A DNA stretch of 19,958 nucleotides, from positions 1 through 19,958 of the forward strand of contig DAOVMD010000006.1 of assembly GCA_030630935.1 (NCBI GenBank), read 5' to 3'. This DNA is from Candidatus Mcinerneyibacteriota bacterium (GTDB lineage Bacteria > AUK180 > JAQVHJ01). Positions 15,516-19,958 of this stretch are shown here, one piece after another; positions within the stretch are counted from its first letter, which is position 1, and each line of letters opens with the position of its first letter. A program made the position numbers and the translations under genes. The notes beneath the pieces are model-generated. The model saw only the letters and a program-made list of their open reading frames with translations. It was not told the DNA's origin and made no database searches.

Positions 15516-15777
15516 CAGCGAAGCTGTAAATTATCTATAAAACGACTGTTTCCACGCCCTGCACCCAAGCGAAGCAGTGGTACAGGGTCAGTTTTCTACT
15601 ACGGTGTCCAGTATCCGACGTGGTACTGGATCTTCTCTCTGTTCAAGTAACAGAGTTGCTTGAGGATGGGACTGAACTCCCTCGTTGTACATCTGTCCCT
15701 ACGGGACAGTGTGTGTTGTGGGATATTTTTACCCAGCAATGAATTGCTGGGCTATTCTCAACTGTCCTTTCAGGACA
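15516..15777. repeat. Cluster of six or seven small hairpins
   Basis: In order: CAGC-GAA-GCTG (15516-15526); CCCTG with CAGGG, extended with a mismatch (15557-15587); TCCAGTA with TACTGGA (15607-15630); TCAAGTAAC-AGA-GTTGCTTGA with one wobble (15643-15663); CTGTCCC-TAC-GGGACAG (15693-15709); CCCAGCAAT-GA-ATTGCTGGG (15732-15751); TGTCCT-TTC-AGGACA (15763-15777). None has a T-run like an intrinsic terminator. The fourth belongs to the CTCAAGCAA family seen at 4509 and 7126. Confidence 0.75.
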
Positions 15778-15849
15778 AATGTTGAAATCAGAGTTTACAC
15801 AAGTAGTGAAGCGCGTGATAGAAGTTCTGATATCAATGATTAAAAAAAC

Positions 15850-15878
15850 TTGACATAAATTACTAAATTTGTTATACT
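15850..15878 (+). promoter_or_regulatory. Sigma70-type promoter of the HD-GYP/ComFB/flavodiiron operon
   Basis: TTGACA (15850-15855), 17-base spacer, TATACT (15873-15878), eleven of twelve consensus positions. Transcription would start near 15885, giving a short leader with AAGGAG at 15894-15899. Confidence 0.75.
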
Positions 15879-15910
15879 ATACATAATAATGACAAGGAGT
15901 TTTTTTAGTA

Positions 15911-17080
15911 ATGACGATGGAGCAACTAGAGAAGCAGTTTAATAAATTGATAGAGATTGGGATATCTCTTACAAGTGAGCATAACTTAGAGAAACTTTTA
16001 TCAACGATTGTTTCTGAAGCCCGCGCATTTACGTGTGCCGATGCCGGTTCTCTTTATATTAAGGAAGGCGATGAATTGGTATTTATGATCAGCCAGAATG
16101 ATACTATTAGAAATCGAGATGGTGCAGACGAAGAGAAGAAAGCTTACAAGAAATTCACATTGCCTATTAACAAGAAGAATCTTGCCGGCTATGTTGCATT
16201 TACCGGGCAGATTTTAAATATTCCTGACGCGTATAATATCCCTGAAGATGTTGAATACAGTCATAAAAAAACTTTTGATAAGCAGTACAACTATAAAACT
16301 GTTTCGATGTTAATGATTCCCATGACCGATAATGAAGGAGAGATTACTGGTGTACTTCAATTAATAAATTCTTTACAGAATCATGGTCAAGCGGTTCCTT
16401 TTAAAAAGGAGCAGGAGCAGATTATTCTTTCAATGGCTTCACAAGCGGCGGTTGCAATTAACAATGCAAAATTAACCGAAGATATCAAGAAGGCGCATTA
16501 TAATACAATTATCCGTCTTGCAGTTGCTGCAGAATATAAAGATGAAGATACAGCATTACATATTAAAAGGATGAGTGAATACTCTGCTATTATTGCTAAG
16601 GGTATGGGGTTTGATGATAAATATGTTGAGAATATCCGTTTTGCGAGTCCTATGCATGACATTGGCAAGATCGGGATTCCTGACAGGATTTTATTAAAGC
16701 CAGCCAAGCTTGATAAGGAAGAATGGCAAGTGATGATGTCACATACTACGATAGGCGGTGATATCCTGAAGAATCCTGATTCAGATATTATTGCACTTTC
16801 AAGAACCATTGCATTATCCCACCATGAGAAATTTAACGGTAAGGGTTATCCTTTTGGTATCCAGGGTGATGATATTCCCTTAGAAGGGAGGATTGTCGCA
16901 CTTGCAGATGTGTTTGATGCCCTTTCTTCAAGAAGACCGTACAAAGAACCGTGGCCTTTAGAGAAGATTACCAACCTGATATCTGAAGAGCGCGGTGAAC
17001 AATTTGACCCGACTGTTGTTGATGTATTTCAGGAGAATTTTGAAGAGATACTGAAGGTTCGTGATGAATTTATTGAATAA
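15911..17080 (+). CDS. GAF/HD-GYP domain protein, predicted cyclic-di-GMP phosphodiesterase
   Basis: A 389-residue cytosolic signalling enzyme. Residues about 10-190 are a GAF sensor domain (start of the fold near LEKLLSTIVSEA, end near QAAVAINNAKL). Residues about 200-385 are an HD-GYP domain. The metal and catalytic motifs are intact: H217, H249-D250 in MHDIGKIGIPD, and HHEKFNGKGYP at 304-314. The enzyme should therefore break down cyclic-di-GMP, with the GAF ligand (possibly a small molecule, haem or nucleotide) setting its activity. AAGGAG lies 11 bases before the ATG; a second in-frame ATG two codons later is also possible. First gene of the operon, 22 bp before the ComFB-like gene. Confidence 0.93.
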   Translation: MTMEQLEKQFNKLIEIGISLTSEHNLEKLLSTIVSEARAFTCADAGSLYIKEGDELVFMISQNDTIRNRDGADEEKKAYKKFTLPINKKNLAGYVAFTGQILNIPDAYNIPEDVEYSHKKTFDKQYNYKTVSMLMIPMTDNEGEITGVLQLINSLQNHGQAVPFKKEQEQIILSMASQAAVAINNAKLTEDIKKAHYNTIIRLAVAAEYKDEDTALHIKRMSEYSAIIAKGMGFDDKYVENIRFASPMHDIGKIGIPDRILLKPAKLDKEEWQVMMSHTTIGGDILKNPDSDIIALSRTIALSHHEKFNGKGYPFGIQGDDIPLEGRIVALADVFDALSSRRPYKEPWPLEKITNLISEERGEQFDPTVVDVFQENFEEILKVRDEFIE

Positions 17081-17102
17081 TAATTAAATTTGGAGGATTT
17101 AA

Positions 17103-17384
17103 ATGGCAATTAAAAATTATTTAGAAGATATTGTTCAGAGTATTGTTAAGGAAGAATCGGAAAAGGATCCTATACTCAAAGCTTCAAAAATCTTACAAGA
17201 AGATGTAATAGCTTATACCCTCAATCATCTAAAACCAAAATATGCGCGAACAAGAAAGGGATATATTTTAACAGAGGTTGAGATGGCTTCTGAACAACTC
17301 CGTGCAGAGATTTTGGTTAAAGTTTTAAAAGCGATAAAAGTTATTAAGGAGCACCCTAAAGGTAAAGAGATAGAGAAGCTATAA
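17103..17384 (+). CDS. ComFB-family protein, possible cyclic-dinucleotide receptor
   Basis: A 93-residue helical protein resembling the ComFB (late competence development) family: an N-terminal NYLEDIVQSIV helix, DVIAYTLNHLKPKYARTRKG, and the C-terminal SEQLRAEILVKVLKAIKVI. Family members have been reported to bind cyclic di-nucleotides, which fits its place directly after the HD-GYP gene. Bacillus ComFB carries zinc-binding cysteines; this one has no cysteine at all. GGAGG lies six bases upstream of the ATG. The call rests on pattern recognition by eye, so a profile match would be useful. Confidence 0.7.
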   Translation: MAIKNYLEDIVQSIVKEESEKDPILKASKILQEDVIAYTLNHLKPKYARTRKGYILTEVEMASEQLRAEILVKVLKAIKVIKEHPKGKEIEKL

Positions 17385-17425
17385 TTTTTATTATCCCACC
17401 CACAATTTATTAAAGAAAGGTACTT

Positions 17426-18604
17426 ATGAGATTTATTATTATAGGAGATGGTGTTGCTGGTGATTCTGCAGCGATGTCTATCCGGCAAGTAGACCAGGAA
17501 TCTGAAATTTTTATTTTTACTGATGAATCGATTCCATTTTATTACCGACCGCGATTGATTGATGTTGTGTCAGGTGAAATTGAATTGAATAGAATTATTA
17601 TCCATAATCAAGGTTTTTATAAGAACAAAAATATTAAATTATTTTTATCATCTCGAATAAAAGAGATTAACACAAAAAAGAATTTTATATTAACGGAATC
17701 CGGAGAAGAGTTTACTTATGATAAGCTCTTAATTGCCGCAGGCGCTCATCCTTTTATTCCCCCGATTTCCGGTTCGGATAAGGATGGAGTTATAGCTTTA
17801 AGAGACGCTGCTGATTTAGAGAGGATTCAAAAATTTCTCCCCGGCATAAATAAAGTTATCATGATCGGCGGAGGGTTATTGGGTCTTGAAACGGGCAATG
17901 CATTTCTCAAACAGGGGAAGCAAGTTTCAGTAATTGAATTTTTTAATAGACTTCTTCCAAGACAATTAGATGGAGAAGGAGCAAGCATTCTAAAGAGTCA
18001 ACTTGAATTAAAAGGTCTGAGCTTTTTTCTGGATGAAGTGACAGAAGAAATTACGGGTTCGGATCAGATTTCCGGCATTAAGACCAAATCGGGAAAAGAA
18101 ATTCCAGGTGAGCTTGTGGTTATTTCTGCTGGTGTAAGGTCAAATCTTGATATCATCAGGGAGACTCCAATTAAAATTAATAAAGCAATTACTGTAAATG
18201 AATACCTTCAGACATCTGTTTCGAATATATATGCCGCTGGTGATTGTGCCGAGGTTAACGGTCGGTTCTACGGGATTTACCCGCCATCAATGGAACAGGG
18301 TAAGGCTGCCGGATTCAATATCGCAGGGAAAGAAATGAAGTATGAGGATATTCCAACTTCACATAAATTAAAGGTCGTAGGAATTGATTTATTCTGTGTC
18401 GGGAAACTTGATATGGAAAATAAACTTAAGACAATTTCATACACGAACCAGGATGGTTATATTTATAAAAAAGCATTTTTAGAAGATGATAAGATTGTTG
18501 GGGCAATGTTATTAGGAAACCTTGATGGTGCATCTGAGATTGAGGCTGCGATCTTGAATAATTCTGATTCACAAGCAGTTGAAAATTATTTTAAGGAGAA
18601 ATAA
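17426..18604 (+). CDS. FAD/NAD-dependent oxidoreductase, NADH:rubredoxin reductase-like
   Basis: A 392-residue flavoprotein of the pyridine nucleotide-disulfide reductase superfamily, most like NADH:rubredoxin or NADH:flavorubredoxin reductases. FAD-binding GDGVAG is at residues 7-12, NAD-binding GGGLLGLETG at 148-157 with an acidic residue (E171) at the end of the second strand (suggesting NADH over NADPH), and the second FAD motif NIYAAGDCAE at 267-276. There is no redox-active CxxC, as expected for this group. It should pass electrons from NADH to a rubredoxin or directly to the flavodiiron protein next door. No rubredoxin gene is in the window. A GAAAGG-type ribosome site precedes the ATG. 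Confidence 0.88.
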   Translation: MRFIIIGDGVAGDSAAMSIRQVDQESEIFIFTDESIPFYYRPRLIDVVSGEIELNRIIIHNQGFYKNKNIKLFLSSRIKEINTKKNFILTESGEEFTYDKLLIAAGAHPFIPPISGSDKDGVIALRDAADLERIQKFLPGINKVIMIGGGLLGLETGNAFLKQGKQVSVIEFFNRLLPRQLDGEGASILKSQLELKGLSFFLDEVTEEITGSDQISGIKTKSGKEIPGELVVISAGVRSNLDIIRETPIKINKAITVNEYLQTSVSNIYAAGDCAEVNGRFYGIYPPSMEQGKAAGFNIAGKEMKYEDIPTSHKLKVVGIDLFCVGKLDMENKLKTISYTNQDGYIYKKAFLEDDKIVGAMLLGNLDGASEIEAAILNNSDSQAVENYFKEK

Positions 18605-18606
18605 TC

Positions 18607-19809
18607 ATGGACGCAGTTAATATTAAAAACTCTATTCATTGGGTCGGAGCATTTGATCCGGATCTTGATGTTTTTGATTTAATAATGCCATTGAAACGTG
18701 GTACCACTTATAACTCATATCTCATTATTGATGAGAAGATAGCTTTAGTTGATACAGTCAAGAAAGGTTTTGAAGACGAATGGCTTAGCCGGATACAATC
18801 TGTAATTTCACCGGAAAAAATTGATTATATTATCCTAAACCATTTTGAGTTAGACCATTCTGCAAACCTGACAACTATTCTGGAGAAAGCTCCCAATGCG
18901 AAGATTGTGATTTCAAGGAATGCTCAATTATTTTTAAAGGGGACATTTAACCATGATTTTGACAATGTGATTTTAGTGAATGACGGTGATGAAATTAGTC
19001 TTGGTAAAAAAACGATTAAGTTTTTCAAGGCTCCATTTATGCACTGGCCTGATACTTTATTTAATTATTTAGTTGAAGATGAAATGATAATAACGAGTGA
19101 TGCGTTTGGTGCTCATGTTTGTGATAAGCGCATTTTTAACGATCTTACGGATGACTATTTACACGATTTTGAATACTATTATCATGTGATTATGTCACCG
19201 TTTAAAAGCTTTGTGCTTGCAGCTCTTGATAAGATTAAGGACTTGAAAATTTCTGTTATTTGTCCTGCACATGGACCGATTCTGAGAAGAGATGCAGATT
19301 TATATTTGAAGAAATATCGAGTCTGGAGTACATTACCGGCAAAAGATAAGATTAAAGTTTTTATTGCATACGCAAGTATATACGGTAGCACCAGGAAAAT
19401 GGCTGAAAAAATTGCAGAAGGACTTAAAAATGATAAAATTAAAGTTGAATTATACGATATCGTAAATGATTCAGAAAAATATGACAACCTGCCTTATATT
19501 CTTGACCAATCTGATTGTATACTAATAGGTTCACCGACAATTGTTTCTGCACCAATACATCCTGTTTGGGATTTTTGCGCAAATTTGATTATGATAAATA
19601 AAAGGAAAAAATTCTCAGGAACCTTCACATCTTTTGGCTGGAACGGGGACTCTGTTTCTGTGATTGAAGGTTTATTAAATGGAATGCACTTTAAGCTTAT
19701 TTCAGAAGGTTTAAAGGTAAACATGGTTCCGGATAAAAGTGACCATGATTTATGTGTTTCCTGGGGTAAGGAAATTGCAGAAGCCTTAAAGAATAAAATT
19801 AAACTATAA
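18607..19809 (+). CDS. fprA: Flavodiiron protein (FprA type), O2 and/or NO reductase
   Basis: A 400-residue flavodiiron protein: an N-terminal beta-lactamase-like diiron domain (residues 1-245) and a flavodoxin domain (250-400). All diiron ligands are visible: H79, E81, D83 (NHFELDHS), H146 (APFMHWPDT), D165 (SDAFGAH) and H222 (CPAHGP). The flavodoxin domain has the FMN loop YASIYGSTRKMA at 255-266 and GSPTIVSAP near 308-316. The length is that of the simple two-domain class with no fused rubredoxin or reductase. It should reduce O2 to water or NO to N2O. It begins two bases after the reductase stop, with AAGGAG inside that gene's last codons, so translation is coupled. Confidence 0.95.
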   Translation: MDAVNIKNSIHWVGAFDPDLDVFDLIMPLKRGTTYNSYLIIDEKIALVDTVKKGFEDEWLSRIQSVISPEKIDYIILNHFELDHSANLTTILEKAPNAKIVISRNAQLFLKGTFNHDFDNVILVNDGDEISLGKKTIKFFKAPFMHWPDTLFNYLVEDEMIITSDAFGAHVCDKRIFNDLTDDYLHDFEYYYHVIMSPFKSFVLAALDKIKDLKISVICPAHGPILRRDADLYLKKYRVWSTLPAKDKIKVFIAYASIYGSTRKMAEKIAEGLKNDKIKVELYDIVNDSEKYDNLPYILDQSDCILIGSPTIVSAPIHPVWDFCANLIMINKRKKFSGTFTSFGWNGDSVSVIEGLLNGMHFKLISEGLKVNMVPDKSDHDLCVSWGKEIAEALKNKIKL

Positions 19810-19863
19810 AGTAACCAAGAAATAATAATATAAACTTTCTATTTTCTTTCTCATGAGGGGCTT

Positions 19864-19958
19864 ATGAATGATATAGATATTCGCAAACTTTTTGTTGCGG
19901 ATGAAACTTTTAAGTACTCGATTAGAGTAAATAAAAGGTCAAAGTATATTCGAATTAC
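19864..19958 (+). CDS. YgjP-like metallopeptidase domain protein (partial, N-terminus)
   Basis: The first 31 codons of a gene running past the window edge, with GAGG five bases before the ATG. The visible FKYSIRVNKRSKYIRI resembles the start of YgjP/DUF45-type zinc peptidases, which begin with a similar basic strand. The HExxH active site would lie beyond the window, so the call is tentative. It may be the last gene of the flavodiiron operon (54-bp gap). Confidence 0.5.
   Translation, partial: MNDIDIRKLFVADETFKYSIRVNKRSKYIRI

Larger units (their letters stand above)
15054..15910. other. Gene-free region with composite repeat locus B and a cluster of hairpins
   Basis: About 860 bp between divergent genes. 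It contains the radical SAM promoter, composite repeat arms B1 and B2, a dense run of small hairpins (15516-15777), and the promoter of the HD-GYP operon. I see no coding sequence. Confidence 0.65.

Noticed and set aside
15693-15777. The TGTCC hairpins as intrinsic terminators
   Set aside because: No T-run follows the stems on either strand, and no gene ends nearby.

Overview
The window is AT-rich bacterial chromosomal DNA. It fits a diderm (Gram-negative) anaerobe or microaerobe: there is a predicted lipoprotein, a predicted outer-membrane barrel, chemoreceptors, an HD-GYP signalling protein, and a flavodiiron protein paired with its reductase. The intergenic regions are full of small hairpins and degenerate dispersed repeats of a kind found in many environmental and candidate-phylum genomes. 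I cannot name the phylum from sequence alone. No rRNA, tRNA, CRISPR array, transposase or integrase was found.

Layout. Positions 1-149 are the last codons of a chemoreceptor, followed by a full-length, very similar chemoreceptor gene (224-2152) and an MrfA/YprA-type helicase (2189-4498), all on the + strand. Converging on these from the - strand are an SLC13/DASS anion transporter and a zinc-ribbon protein (6384 down to 4658). Positions 6400-7167 hold no gene but a mosaic of repeats, including two copies of a 120-bp repeat. Next on the - strand come a cysteine-rich orphan (7168-7575), an operon of a 50-residue small ORF, a barrel protein and a PEBP-family lipoprotein (9168 down to 7815), an AAA ATPase with DUF4143 (9224-10495), a TPR-like orphan (11248-12447), a second helical orphan (12804-13961) and a radical SAM protein (14106-15053). 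On the + strand, a near-consensus promoter at 15850 drives GAF/HD-GYP, ComFB-like, NADH:rubredoxin-type reductase and flavodiiron genes (15911-19809), followed by the start of a YgjP-like metallopeptidase gene (19864 to the window edge).

How the genes work together. The clearest functional unit is the 15911-19809 cluster. A phosphodiesterase with intact HD-GYP motifs lies 22 bp from a ComFB-family protein, a family reported to bind cyclic dinucleotides. Downstream, and probably co-transcribed, are a reductase and a flavodiiron protein that together would remove O2 or NO. This suggests a link between cyclic-di-GMP turnover and defence against oxygen or nitric oxide. It is an inference from gene order.

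The most unusual non-coding structure is a pair of loci (about 10.66-11.0 kb and 15.15-15.46 kb), each built from two inverted copies of the same composite repeat. In one copy of each pair, extra hairpin-prone sequence sits at the same internal site. Similar perfect hairpins with three-base loops are scattered through other intergenic gaps.
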